Positions 35,451 through 45,014 of a DNA stretch of 64,000 nt are shown piece by piece. The position numbers were made by a program, and so were the translations under genes. Every line of letters starts with the position of its first letter. Within the stretch, counting starts at the first letter, position 1. The stretch spans positions 1-64,000 of the forward strand of contig NZ_JBHYDX010000005.1 in the NCBI RefSeq assembly GCF_051860505.1, given 5' to 3'. The notes below the pieces were generated by a model. The model worked only from the letters and a program-made list of their open reading frames with translations, made no database searches and was not told where the DNA came from. The DNA comes from Pannonibacter sp051860505 (GTDB lineage Bacteria; Pseudomonadota; Alphaproteobacteria; Rhizobiales; Stappiaceae).

Positions 35451-35969
35451 ATGAAACGAATGCTGAGCCTTGAGACACATGACATGCCAGCCGCATGGTT
35501 AGCAGCCGCCAAAACCGGCGCCCCTCAGGTGGGTCCGGGCGTTTCAGCCCCCCGCCCCCTTGTGGGGGCCGAAGGCGGGGCGAGACCCGTGGCTCGACCC
35601 AGGCAGGGTAAGGGGTGGGGGGCCGCCCGGAACCCAGTCGGATCACCAAATACCTTGGGAGCCTATGGTCAAAAATGTCGGTTTCCTCGTCGTTTTAGTC
35701 CGTTGCCCCCCACCCCCATCCCCTCCCCACGAGGGGGAGGGGAGCACGGCGCCTCAGTGCAAGTCACCAAGCGGCGCCGCTTAGCGGCTGGGCCAAGCCC
35801 TGTCAGCAGCCTCGCCCTTGCCACCCTCATCCCGGTCCCGGCCATCGCCCAGGGAACAGAGACCACGCAAACCCTGTTCACCCCGACAGTCATCCTGATC
35901 GGCATTGCCGGTCTAGTTATCGGCGGAGTGATCGGGTTCATCCGCCGCCGCAAGGAGATGAAGAAATGA
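35451..35969 (+). CDS. Small membrane protein gene with repeat insertion in its signal-peptide region
   Basis: An open frame of 172 codons between ureA and ureB. Only the ends look like a gene: MKRMLS at the start, and from about residue 118 onward SLALATLIPVPAIAQG, a signal-peptide-like h/c region, then a transmembrane helix and a basic RRRKEMKK end. The middle (about residues 12-115) is the low-complexity translation of an inserted GC-rich repeat, including the PTPIPSPRGGG stretch common in spurious translations of such repeats. I infer an original single-helix protein of about 60 residues, of unknown function, that the repeat has lengthened in frame. It overlaps ureB by 4 bases (ATGA). Confidence 0.55.
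   Translation: MKRMLSLETHDMPAAWLAAAKTGAPQVGPGVSAPRPLVGAEGGARPVARPRQGKGWGAARNPVGSPNTLGAYGQKCRFPRRFSPLPPTPIPSPRGGGEHGASVQVTKRRRLAAGPSPVSSLALATLIPVPAIAQGTETTQTLFTPTVILIGIAGLVIGGVIGFIRRRKEMKK
35500..35790. repeat. GC-rich palindromic repeat element inside the urease operon
   Basis: About 290 bases of nested inverted repeats, unlike neighbouring coding sequence. The pair GGGGTGGGGGGC (35612-35623) and GCCCCCCACCCC (35705-35716) is a perfect long-range inverted repeat. CCCCTCCCC and GGGGAGGGG at about 35720-35742 form a perfect hairpin. Another hairpin is at about 35549-35570. No tRNA, transposase gene or clear target-site duplication was found. The outer boundaries are estimated. Confidence 0.7.
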
Positions 35970-36271
35970 TCCCTGGAGAGCTGTTCCCCGCCGAGGGCGA
36001 GATCGAACTCAATGCCGGCCAACCCGTTGTCGAACTGGACGTTGCCAACACGGGCGACCGGCCAATCCAGGTCGGCAGTCACTACCACTTTGCTGAAACC
36101 AACGCCGGCCTGAGCTTTGACAGGGCTGCGGCGCACGGACTGCGGCTGGACATACCGGCCGGAACGGCGGTGCGCTTCGAGCCAGGCCAGACGAAACGTG
36201 TGCATCTGGTGCCCTATCGCGGCGACCGCACCGTCTACGGCTTCAACCAGAAAGTCATGGGGGCTTTGTGA
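35966..36271 (+). CDS. ureB: Urease subunit beta
   Basis: The second structural urease subunit, 101 residues, normal length. IPGELFPAEGEIELNAGQP and VANTGDRPIQVGSHYHF are the signatures. The ATG overlaps the stop of the preceding small gene (ATGA), so translation is coupled to it. The following 74 bases before ureC hold no recognised gene. Confidence 0.98.
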   Translation: MIPGELFPAEGEIELNAGQPVVELDVANTGDRPIQVGSHYHFAETNAGLSFDRAAAHGLRLDIPAGTAVRFEPGQTKRVHLVPYRGDRTVYGFNQKVMGAL

Positions 36272-36345
36272 CCCTGAGCCGATTGACTTGATCAATACCC
36301 TGACCTGATCCCAACCGTCCGACACCGCGACACGCGAGGAAAACC

Positions 36346-38058
36346 ATGCCGTTCAAGATGTCCCGCGCTGCCTATGCCGACATGTTCGGTCCCACCACCG
36401 GCGACCGGCTGCGTCTTGCCGACACCGACCTGATCATCGAGGTGGAGAAGGATTTCACCCTTTATGGTGAGGAGGTGAAGTTCGGCGGCGGTAAGGTCAT
36501 CCGCGACGGCATGGGCCAGTCGCAGCATCCGCGCTCCGCCGGCGCCGTTGATACCGTGATCACCAATGTGCTGATCATCGATCACTGGGGCATCGTGAAA
36601 GCCGATGTCGGCCTCAAGGACGGACGTATCGCCGGCATTGGCAAGGCGGGCAATCCGGACGTGCAGCCGGGCGTGAGCATTATCGTCGGCCCGGGCACGG
36701 AAGTGATCGCCGGCGAAGGGCGCATCCTGACGGCCGGCGCGCTGGATGTGCATATCCACTACATCTGCCCGCAGCAGATCGACGAGGCGCTGATGTCGGG
36801 CGTCACCACCATGCTGGGTGGAGGCACGGGACCGGCAACAGGCACCAACGCCACGACCTGCACCCCCGGCCCGTGGCACATGACACGAATGTTGCAATCG
36901 GCCGACAGCTTTCCGATGAACCTTGGATTTGCCGGCAAGGGCAATGCCTCCCTGCCGGCCGCGCTCGAGGAACAGATCCTGGCCGGAGCCTGCGCGCTGA
37001 AACTGCATGAAGACTGGGGCACGACACCCGCAGCAATCGACACCTGCCTGAGTGTTGCCGATGCCTATGACGTACAGGTGATGATCCACACCGACACACT
37101 GAACGAGAGCGGCTTCGTAGAGGACACAAAGGCCGCCTTCAAGGGACGGACGATCCATGCCTTCCACACGGAAGGCGCGGGCGGCGGCCACGCCCCCGAT
37201 ATCATCAAGGTGTGCGGCGAGGCGAATGTTATCCCGTCCTCCACCAATCCGACCCGGCCCTACACGAAGAACACCATCGACGAGCATCTCGACATGCTGA
37301 TGGTCTGCCACCACCTCGATCCGTCGATTCCCGAGGATGTGGCCTTCGCCGAGAGCCGCATCCGCCGCGAAACCATCGCAGCAGAGGATATCCTGCACGA
37401 CATGGGCGCGATGTCGATCATCGCATCCGACAGCCAGGCCATGGGCCGCGTCGGCGAGGTGATCATCCGCACCTTCCAGACGGCGCACAAGATGCGGGTG
37501 CAGCGCGGCCGTCTGCCAGAGGAAACCGGCAACAATGACAACATGCGCGTGAAGCGCTACATCGCCAAGGTGACGATCAATCCGGCGATCGCCCATGGTC
37601 TGGACGAGCACATCGGTTCCGTCGAGGTGGGCAAGCTGGCGGATCTGGTGCTCTGGTCACCCGCCTTCTTCGGCGTGAAACCGGACATGATCCTGAAACT
37701 TGGCACCATTGCCGCAGCGCCGATGGGCGATCCCAATGCCTCGATCCCGACGCCGCAGCCGGTGCATTACCGTCCCATGTTCGGTGCTTTCGGAAAGGCA
37801 ATGACCGCCAGCCGCGTGACCTTCGTCTCCAGGGCGGCACATGAGCAGAACATCAAGGACCGGCTGGAACTGGACAGTCTGGTGCTGCCGGTGAAGAACA
37901 CACGCTCAGGCATTTCCAAGCGCTCGATGATCCACAACGATGCCTTGCCGGTGATCGAGGTTCACCCGGAGACGTATGAGGTACGGGCGAACGGGGAACT
38001 GCTGACCTGCGAGCCAGCAGATGTGCTGCCCATGGCCCAGCGCTATTTCCTGTTCTAG
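36346..38058 (+). CDS. ureC: Urease subunit alpha
   Basis: The catalytic urease subunit, 570 residues, normal length. Nickel-ligand histidines are in LDVHIHYICPQQ (about 134-145). The carbamylated lysine is in GACALKLHEDWG (about 217). The mobile flap with the catalytic His is MVCHHLD (about 322). The nickel centre needs the ureDEFG products encoded around it. Confidence 0.99.
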   Translation: MPFKMSRAAYADMFGPTTGDRLRLADTDLIIEVEKDFTLYGEEVKFGGGKVIRDGMGQSQHPRSAGAVDTVITNVLIIDHWGIVKADVGLKDGRIAGIGKAGNPDVQPGVSIIVGPGTEVIAGEGRILTAGALDVHIHYICPQQIDEALMSGVTTMLGGGTGPATGTNATTCTPGPWHMTRMLQSADSFPMNLGFAGKGNASLPAALEEQILAGACALKLHEDWGTTPAAIDTCLSVADAYDVQVMIHTDTLNESGFVEDTKAAFKGRTIHAFHTEGAGGGHAPDIIKVCGEANVIPSSTNPTRPYTKNTIDEHLDMLMVCHHLDPSIPEDVAFAESRIRRETIAAEDILHDMGAMSIIASDSQAMGRVGEVIIRTFQTAHKMRVQRGRLPEETGNNDNMRVKRYIAKVTINPAIAHGLDEHIGSVEVGKLADLVLWSPAFFGVKPDMILKLGTIAAAPMGDPNASIPTPQPVHYRPMFGAFGKAMTASRVTFVSRAAHEQNIKDRLELDSLVLPVKNTRSGISKRSMIHNDALPVIEVHPETYEVRANGELLTCEPADVLPMAQRYFLF

Positions 38059-38110
38059 GGTGCGCTGGAAACAGCCGCAGCCAGCGTGTCACGGGAAAGA
38101 ACGGGGAAAC

Positions 38111-38713
38111 ATGTACAAGGTCATCGGCAATCCGCGCAGCCGCGCCGCACGCATCTACTGGATGCTGGAGGAACTCGGCCAGCCCTATGAGATCGTGCTG
38201 GCCAAGCCGCACAGCCCTGAGGTCCTTGCCCTCAATCCGGGCGGCAAGATCCCTGTCCTGATTGACGGTGACGCAGCCCTGACTGACAGCGTCGCCATCG
38301 TCCAGTATCTGGCGGACAAGCATGACGGCTGCACCTTCGCAGCCGGAACCGTCAACCGTGCGATCCAGGACAGCTTCACCCAGTTCTGTGTCGACGAGGT
38401 CGAGGGCGCGCTCTGGACCGCTGCCAAGCAGGGCATGTTCTATGAGAACGCAGCCCCGCCGATGCAGGAAATCTGCAAGAAAGAGTTTGCCAAGGCCCTC
38501 GACACACTGGCTAAGCGGCTGGGGAACAACGCCTATGTCATGGGTGATACATTCACCGTCCCGGACCTGATCCTTGGCCATTGCGGCGGCTGGGCGGCGA
38601 TGTCGAAGTTTCCCGTACCGAAGGACGGGCCGCTGTACGACTACTTCAAACGGCTGCGCGAACGCCCGGCCTATGTCGCCATGGGCAAGCGCGTGGCGGA
38701 GGCGCTGCAATGA
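38111..38713 (+). CDS. Glutathione S-transferase family protein
   Basis: A 200-residue GST. The thioredoxin-like N-terminal half has a MYKVIGNPRSRAARI start and the NPGGKIPVLIDGDAALTDSVAIVQYL region, where the SNAIL/TRAP-like glutathione-binding segment appears as LTDSVAI. An alpha-helical C-terminal half follows. Its ATGA overlap with ureE shows it is part of the urease operon. Its substrate is unknown; the role in urease maturation, if any, is unproven. Confidence 0.9.
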   Translation: MYKVIGNPRSRAARIYWMLEELGQPYEIVLAKPHSPEVLALNPGGKIPVLIDGDAALTDSVAIVQYLADKHDGCTFAAGTVNRAIQDSFTQFCVDEVEGALWTAAKQGMFYENAAPPMQEICKKEFAKALDTLAKRLGNNAYVMGDTFTVPDLILGHCGGWAAMSKFPVPKDGPLYDYFKRLRERPAYVAMGKRVAEALQ

Positions 38714-39288
38714 CAAAGTCACTTCGCGCCGGGTTGGTGCGCCCGGTTGGAACCTGGCCGGACTGGTGCCTCGATACCATCACGCTGGACGGCGAGGACA
38801 GGCACCGGCGTCGGGCCCTGCTGACCAGCGATGGCGGCACGGAGTTCCTGCTGGATCTGCCCGATGCGACCTGGCTGCGCCATGGCGACGGGCTGCAGCT
38901 GGATGATGGCCGGATGATCAAGGTTCAGGCGGCCCCGGAAGACGTTGTCGACATCACAGCCCCCTCCCCGGCCGGCCTGCTGCGTATCGCCTGGCATCTT
39001 GGCAACCGCCACCTGCCCACCCAACTGCTTGGAGATGCGCTGCGCATTCGCCGGGACCATGTGATCGAGGCGATGGCGGAACTGCTCGGCGGAACACTGA
39101 CCTTCAGATCGGCGCCGTTCGATCCTGAAGGCGGTGCCTATGGCCACGGCCGGACACAGGGGCATGACCATGGTCACAGTCACCTTCATCAAGACACCCG
39201 CCTTCACAACCACGGGCATGATCACACCCATGACCACGGGCACCATCACCATGGGCATTCCCATGGCAATGGCGGGCACGACCATTGA
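38710..39288 (+). CDS. ureE: Urease accessory protein UreE
   Basis: A nickel-carrying metallochaperone, 192 residues. The N-terminal UreE domain precedes the C-terminal nickel-binding domain (AWHLGNRHLPTQL, about 97-109, is diagnostic), followed by a His-rich tail of about 40 residues with many HDH and HGH units. The His-rich tail is typical of strong nickel-storing UreE. It overlaps the preceding GST gene by 4 bases. Confidence 0.95.
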   Translation: MTKSLRAGLVRPVGTWPDWCLDTITLDGEDRHRRRALLTSDGGTEFLLDLPDATWLRHGDGLQLDDGRMIKVQAAPEDVVDITAPSPAGLLRIAWHLGNRHLPTQLLGDALRIRRDHVIEAMAELLGGTLTFRSAPFDPEGGAYGHGRTQGHDHGHSHLHQDTRLHNHGHDHTHDHGHHHHGHSHGNGGHDH

Positions 39289-40036
39289 ACGGCCACGTGC
39301 CCCCTGATTCATGTGAAACATCGCCGGTGCCCGTCACCTGCGCCGGGCTCTACCGGTTGTTTGCGCTGCTTTCCCCGGCATTTCCGGTTGGTGCCTTTAC
39401 CTACAGCCACGGTCTGGAGCGTGTCATCGAGGACGGCGACATCCGCGACGCCGCCAGTCTGGAAGACTGTCTTGCCGCTCTGCTGCGCTTCGGCTCGGGT
39501 CAGGCAGACGCCATCCTTCTGTCGGTTGCACACACCGCAGCACGGCAGGGCAACCCGGATGGCGTTCGCGAAACCGCCGCACTCGGACTGGCGCTTGCCC
39601 CGTCAAAGGAGCGGCATCTGGAAACCAGCGCACAGGGCACGGCCTTCCTGGATACATGCCGAAAGGCATGGCTTCCCTCGGCGGAAACGCCCGCAGGACA
39701 GGTGTTTGCTGCTCTGGTGCCGCAGCAGGGCCTGCTGCCGGCCTGGCCCTATCCGGTTGCTGTGGGGCTGACAGCCGCCGCCTGGAATATCCCCTGCGGT
39801 CCGACGCTGACCGCCTTTCTGCAGGCGTTTGCGGCCTCGCTGATTTCTGCCGCCATTCGCGCCGTGCCACTTGGACAGACTGACGGGCAGCGCGTGCTGC
39901 ACCGTCTGGAAGGCGTGATCACCGAAGTCTGCCGCAAAGCCGACAAGGCGCACTTGTCCGACATCGGCAGCGCGGGACTATCCACTGACATTGCATCGAT
40001 GCTCCATGAAACCCAGTACACGAGGCTCTTCCGCTC

Positions 40037-40040
<4 letters not shown>
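39285..40040 (+). CDS. ureF: Urease accessory protein UreF
   Basis: A UreD-binding, UreG-regulating accessory protein, 251 residues, all helical. PAFPVGAFTYSHGLE (about 33-47) is the family signature. The TTG at 39285 overlaps the ureE stop region and is proposed as the start; GTG codons at 39297 and 39327 in the same frame are alternatives. It overlaps ureG by 4 bases. Confidence 0.92.
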
Positions 40041-40654
<614 letters not shown>

Positions 40655-40702
40655 AGCCATGGCCTTGCCTGAGCAGTTCCGACCTGACCCGCCTGTCCTG
40701 GA

Positions 40703-42145
40703 TCAATTCTGGGACCAGAAATACGGACTGAAGACCAGCAGACCGCCGATCAGTTCCAACCGGCCGAGGATCATCTGGAAAGCGAGCAGCAGGGTGACTG
40801 TATCGGACAGGGGAGCAAAGTTGCCGGCTGGACCGATGATCGGGCCGATGCCCGGACCAACATTGGCCTGCGCCGTGATCGAGGCACTCAGAGCCGTTTC
40901 GATGTCCAGGCCGAGCATCATGTAGAGAAAGGCAAAGCCGGCGAAGGTGGCGGTGTAGAGCACCGAGAACACGAGGACACCTTCAAGGACGCCTGGCGAC
41001 ACGGGCGTTCCGGCATAGCTCGGTTCGATCACCCGGCTTGGGTGGACGGCGCGCTTCAACATGGTGCGGATAGCGCTGAGCAGAATCTGGATCCGGAAGA
41101 TCTTGAAACCGCCGGACGTCGACCCGGAACAACCGCCGATGAAGGTGGTGAAGAAGAACACGGCAATGACGAAATTGCCCCAGAGCAGATAATCACCCGC
41201 AGCATAACCGGTCGTGGTGATCACCGAGACGACGTTGAACGTGGCCAGGGTCAGGAGCCGGAAGGGATCGCCTTCGATGCGGCTGTTGATTGCGAGGAAC
41301 AGGGCAAAGCTGATCACTGCAATCAGGGCCAGATAAAATCGAACCTGCCCCCTGTGGGGATTATCTCGCCACTCTGCCAGTCGGATAAGATAGAGAAAGG
41401 GAAGAGACGACAAAAGCATGAATACAGTCGCGATCCAAAGGATTGTATTTGTCGGATACTTGCCCAATGAACTGTCAGACGTTGAAAACCCACCTGTTGC
41501 GACCGTCGTCATCATGTGATTGATAGCATCAAAGGCGGTCATGCCGGCGAGATAATAGGCAAGAGCGCAAAACACGCTGAGCGTCAGATACAACATCAGC
41601 AACCGCGCCACGAAAGGCTCGACCCGGCCATAGGGCTTGCTCATCTTCTCGGAGGATTCGATGGCGAAGAGCTGCGAGCCACCGATGCGCAGGCCCGGCA
41701 ACAGCCAGATGCCAATGACGACGATCCCGATACCGCCAATCCACTGCAGCAGCGACCGCCACAGCAGAATTCCCGGGGGCTGGGTATCGAGCCCGGTGAT
41801 GACCGTGGAGCCAGTGGTGGTGATCCCGGACACGCTCTCAAAGAACGCCTCGGAAAAACTCAGTCCTATTTCGCTCAGGTAGAAGGGAATAGCCCCGGCC
41901 AGGCTGAACACCAGCCAGGCTGCATTGACGAAGAGAAACGTTTCCTTGGGGCGGAACTGGAACTGTTGCCCCTCCAGAGCCGCCGAGATCAGCGCCCCGA
42001 TTGCCCCCAGGATCAGCGCCGTTACTGCGAAGACAGCCCAGTCATTGTGGCCTGCAATCAGATCAGCACCGGCAGGAAGCAGCATGAACAGGGCGATAAT
42101 GATCAGAAGACGGCCAATCGGCAGGATGACGGCACGAAAGTTCAT
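40703..42145 (-). CDS. trkH: Potassium uptake protein TrkH
   Basis: A 480-residue polytopic potassium channel-like subunit of the Trk/Ktr superfamily. Membrane segments alternate with pore loops, e.g. ESVSGITTTGSTVI (about 113-126), with the glycine filter residues repeated in the later pore loops (TTVATGG, VISTTGY-like, GGCSGSTSGG). The start at MNFRAVILPIGRLLII is chosen; an earlier in-frame start would add about 43 residues with no membrane segment. It needs a TrkA-like regulatory subunit, not seen here. It is convergent with ureG. Confidence 0.94.
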   Translation of the reverse strand: MNFRAVILPIGRLLIIIALFMLLPAGADLIAGHNDWAVFAVTALILGAIGALISAALEGQQFQFRPKETFLFVNAAWLVFSLAGAIPFYLSEIGLSFSEAFFESVSGITTTGSTVITGLDTQPPGILLWRSLLQWIGGIGIVVIGIWLLPGLRIGGSQLFAIESSEKMSKPYGRVEPFVARLLMLYLTLSVFCALAYYLAGMTAFDAINHMMTTVATGGFSTSDSSLGKYPTNTILWIATVFMLLSSLPFLYLIRLAEWRDNPHRGQVRFYLALIAVISFALFLAINSRIEGDPFRLLTLATFNVVSVITTTGYAAGDYLLWGNFVIAVFFFTTFIGGCSGSTSGGFKIFRIQILLSAIRTMLKRAVHPSRVIEPSYAGTPVSPGVLEGVLVFSVLYTATFAGFAFLYMMLGLDIETALSASITAQANVGPGIGPIIGPAGNFAPLSDTVTLLLAFQMILGRLELIGGLLVFSPYFWSQN

Positions 42146-42320
42146 CGGGTCTCTTTCACTGGCGCGCCGGGCATGTTTGCCGGCTCGTCCAGTCTGAAGC
42201 TTCGCAACGGCATGGCGCAGAACGGCGCGCACGATGCCTTTCGCGCATGTTCCCCGTTCCGCTGCCGATTGCAAGCCTCAGGCTGACGCAGAGCACCCGC
42301 CGATCGGGTCCGTCCTGGGA

Positions 42321-42704
42321 TCAGCCGTTGTAGACGACGGCGATCTTGTTGCCGCTCAGATCGCGCATATACGCGGAATACCAGGTCGGGGTGTAGTCCG
42401 GGCGCGGGCCGGCCGGACCTTCATCCATTGCCCCGCGCGCCAAAGCCGCTGCATAGAAAGCATCAACCTCAGCCGGCGTTGCTGCCGGAAAAGCGACCAT
42501 CGTGCCGTTCCCGGCGCTTGCTGGCTCGCCATTGTAGGGCTGGCAAATCCAGACTGTGGACCCCTTGCCGAGCCCGCCAGCGGAATATCCCCGCCACCCT
42601 GGAAAATTCGCATGGGCCGACCAACCGATTGTCGCCAGCACCGCGTCGTAGAAGGCATGTGCGGTCTCAACATCCCGCGCGCCCAGTGTCACATATAGGT
42701 CCAT
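42321..42704 (-). CDS. VOC family (glyoxalase-like) protein
   Basis: This encodes 127 residues forming one VOC domain: MDLYVTLGARDVETAHAFY at the start and a C-terminal YSAYMRDLSGNKIAVVYNG. It resembles small VOC proteins annotated as glyoxalase/bleomycin-resistance-like. Function unknown. The ATG at 42704 is preferred to the one at 42710, because GGAGA would directly abut the latter but sits at normal spacing for the former. The frame continues upstream across ffh only as an antisense artefact. Confidence 0.87.
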   Translation of the reverse strand: MDLYVTLGARDVETAHAFYDAVLATIGWSAHANFPGWRGYSAGGLGKGSTVWICQPYNGEPASAGNGTMVAFPAATPAEVDAFYAAALARGAMDEGPAGPRPDYTPTWYSAYMRDLSGNKIAVVYNG

Positions 42705-42710
42705 GATCAT

Positions 42711-43100
42711 TCTCCTGCCAAAAAACACCAGCAGCACGCTAGCGCGAAACCGAGAACAAAAAAAGAACAAACTTCTCGATGCACTGCGCCAACAGATGCA
42801 GATCCGGACGTCGATCCGGGGCAAACCAGCCCATTCCTTGACTCTGGTAGCGATCCTGATGTATGTCCCGGCTACTTCACGAAAGTGACGACAGATCTGA
42901 TCAGCCGACCGGGACCCGCACAGGTATAAAGAGCGCCCGGAGGTCAACACCCGACAGCGCGTTGCGCCCTCGGGTGCGAAACTGCTTTGCGCGCGGCTTT
43001 CGCGCAGCAAGGCGGCTGGTTCCCGGAGCTGCGCCACCCCAGATGAAGGGGCACCGGCCATGAGGCCGGATGTCAGGACGCAACCCGGAAGGACCCGCGC
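42711..43100. other. Intergenic region upstream of ffh
   Basis: About 390 bases with no recognised gene or RNA. A weak promoter candidate with TTGACT at 42838-42843 is followed 17 bases later by GTATGT, a poor -10 element. A GC hairpin lies around 42981-43010. No SRP 4.5S RNA gene was recognised here. Confidence 0.55.
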
Positions 43101-44657
43101 ATGTTTGAAAGTCTGTCCGAACGCCTCAGCGGCATTCTCGACAAGCTCACCGGCCGTGGCGCGCTGTCCGAGGCCGACGTCAACGAGGCGATGCGCGAAG
43201 TGCGCCGCGCGCTGATCGAAGCCGACGTCGCCCTTCCTGTGGTCCGCTCCTTCACCGACAAGGTTCGCAACCGAGCAGTCGGCGCCGAGGTGGTCAAGTC
43301 GATCACCCCGGGCCAGATGGTTATCAAGATCGTCCACGACCAGCTCGTGGACATGCTCGGCGCCGAGGCCGAGCCAATCGACCTGAATGCCCCCGCGCCT
43401 GTCGCCATCATGATGGTCGGCCTGCAGGGTTCCGGCAAGACGACGACCACGGCCAAGATCGCCCGGCGCCTGACTTTGCGCGACAAGCGCAAGGTGCTGA
43501 TGGCCTCGCTCGACACGCGCCGTCCGGCAGCACAGGAACAGCTGAAGGTCCTTGGCGAGCAGAACAGCGTCGACACATTGCCGATCGTCGCAGGCCAGGG
43601 TCCGGTGGACATCGCCAAGCGCGCCATTATGGCGGCTCGCCTCGGCGGCTACGACGTGGTCATGCTCGACACCGCCGGCCGGATCCACATCGACGAAGCG
43701 CTGATGCTGGAAATGGCAGAGGTGAAGGCGGCAACCAATCCGCATGAAATCCTGCTGGTTGCCGATTCGCTGACCGGTCAGGATGCCGTCAATCTGGCGA
43801 AGAGCTTCGACGAGCGCGTCGGCATCACCGGCATCGCGCTGACCCGCATGGACGGTGACGGTCGCGGCGGTGCGGCCCTGTCGATGCGCGCGGTCACCGG
43901 CAAGCCGGTCAAGCTGATCGGCACCGGTGAAAAATCCGACGCGCTCGAAGACTTCCATCCGCGCCGCATCGCGGACCGCATTCTCGGCATGGGCGACATC
44001 GTCAGCCTGGTCGAAAAGGCCGCCGAAGCCATTGACGCCGAAAAGGCGGCGAAGATGGCAGCCAAGCTGCAGAAGGGCACCTTCGACCTGGAAGACCTGG
44101 CCGACCAGCTCAAGCAGATGGAAAAGCTCGGTGGCATGTCCGGCATGATGAGCATGCTGCCCGGCATCGGCAAGATGAAGAAGCAGCTGGACGCGGCCAA
44201 TCTCGACGAGCGCATGTTCAAGCGCCAGGTCGCCATCATCCAGTCGATGACGCCGACCGAACGGCGCAAGCCGGACCTCCTGAAGGCAAGCCGCAAGAAA
44301 CGGATTGCCTCCGGTTCCGGCGTTGACGTCTCCGAAGTCAACAAGCTGCTCAAGATGCACCGCCAGATGGCCGACGTCATGAAAATGATGGGCAAGAACA
44401 AGGGCATGATGGGCAAGATGATGGGCATGCTCGGCGGCGGCATGGGTGGAATGGGCGGCGGCATGCCGAACATCGATCCCAAGCAGCTGGAGCAGCTGGC
44501 CAAGAGCGGCCAACTTCCCGGCGCTGCCGAACTTGCCAAAGGGCTTTCCGGCGGAATGGGCGGGCTTCCTGGCGGGTTCCCAGGTCTTGGCGGTCCCAAA
44601 TTGCCCGGCCTCGGCGGGCTCGGCGGCTTGCCCGGCTTCGGAAAGGGCAAGAAGTGA
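43101..44657 (+). CDS. ffh: Signal recognition particle protein Ffh
   Basis: The SRP54 GTPase, 518 residues. The N domain is followed by the G domain with GLQGSGKTTTTAKIA (about 108-122), the DTAGR motif and TRMDGDGRGG. The M domain contains MTPTERRKPDLLKASRKKRIASGSG for 4.5S RNA binding, then a Met-rich part and a Gly/Met/Pro-rich tail of about 60 residues. It pairs with FtsY encoded at 20 kb. A chorismate mutase gene overlaps its stop by one base. Confidence 0.97.
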   Translation: MFESLSERLSGILDKLTGRGALSEADVNEAMREVRRALIEADVALPVVRSFTDKVRNRAVGAEVVKSITPGQMVIKIVHDQLVDMLGAEAEPIDLNAPAPVAIMMVGLQGSGKTTTTAKIARRLTLRDKRKVLMASLDTRRPAAQEQLKVLGEQNSVDTLPIVAGQGPVDIAKRAIMAARLGGYDVVMLDTAGRIHIDEALMLEMAEVKAATNPHEILLVADSLTGQDAVNLAKSFDERVGITGIALTRMDGDGRGGAALSMRAVTGKPVKLIGTGEKSDALEDFHPRRIADRILGMGDIVSLVEKAAEAIDAEKAAKMAAKLQKGTFDLEDLADQLKQMEKLGGMSGMMSMLPGIGKMKKQLDAANLDERMFKRQVAIIQSMTPTERRKPDLLKASRKKRIASGSGVDVSEVNKLLKMHRQMADVMKMMGKNKGMMGKMMGMLGGGMGGMGGGMPNIDPKQLEQLAKSGQLPGAAELAKGLSGGMGGLPGGFPGLGGPKLPGLGGLGGLPGFGKGKK

Positions 44658-44995
44658 TGACCGACGCCCTGAAGACCGGTGCCGATGCCCAGCTGAGTGA
44701 CAGCGCCGCGATGGTGGAACTGCGGGCCCTGCGCGCGTCCATCGACAACATCGACGCCGCGCTCATCCATATGCTGGCCGAGCGGTTCAAGTGCACCCAG
44801 AAAGTGGGACACCTGAAAGCGACCCACGACCTGCCGCCGGCCGACCCGGCGCGCGAACAGATTCAGATCGAGCGACTGCGCCGGCTGGCCGTCGACGCAA
44901 ATCTTGATCCTGACTTTGCCGAGAAGTTCCTGGCGTTCATCGTCAAGGAAGTGATCCGGCACCATGAAGCCATTGCCGCAAAGACCGGCAACTGA
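44657..44995 (+). CDS. Chorismate mutase, AroQ class
   Basis: A monofunctional chorismate mutase giving prephenate for Phe/Tyr synthesis, 112 residues. The helical AroQ fold is recognised from ELRALRASIDNIDAALIHMLAERFKCTQKVGHLKA, with the active-site Arg/Lys residues. The start ATG overlaps the ffh stop by 1 base (TGATG); a GTG one codon earlier is less likely. It lies between ffh and rpsP, a common alphaproteobacterial arrangement. Confidence 0.92.
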   Translation: MTDALKTGADAQLSDSAAMVELRALRASIDNIDAALIHMLAERFKCTQKVGHLKATHDLPPADPAREQIQIERLRRLAVDANLDPDFAEKFLAFIVKEVIRHHEAIAAKTGN

Positions 44996-45014
44996 AACAA
45001 CTGGAGAAACTGAA

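Noticed and set aside
42711..43100. 4.5S SRP RNA gene upstream of ffh
   Set aside because: No GGUGCU/GGAGC-type SRP helix or conserved tetraloop stem was recognised in the region.
42705..44513. Very long open frame on the minus strand continuing upstream of the VOC gene and antisense to ffh
   Set aside because: It is a GC-rich antisense shadow of ffh with His-rich, low-information translation. The VOC domain and a good ribosome binding site fix the real gene to 42321-42704.
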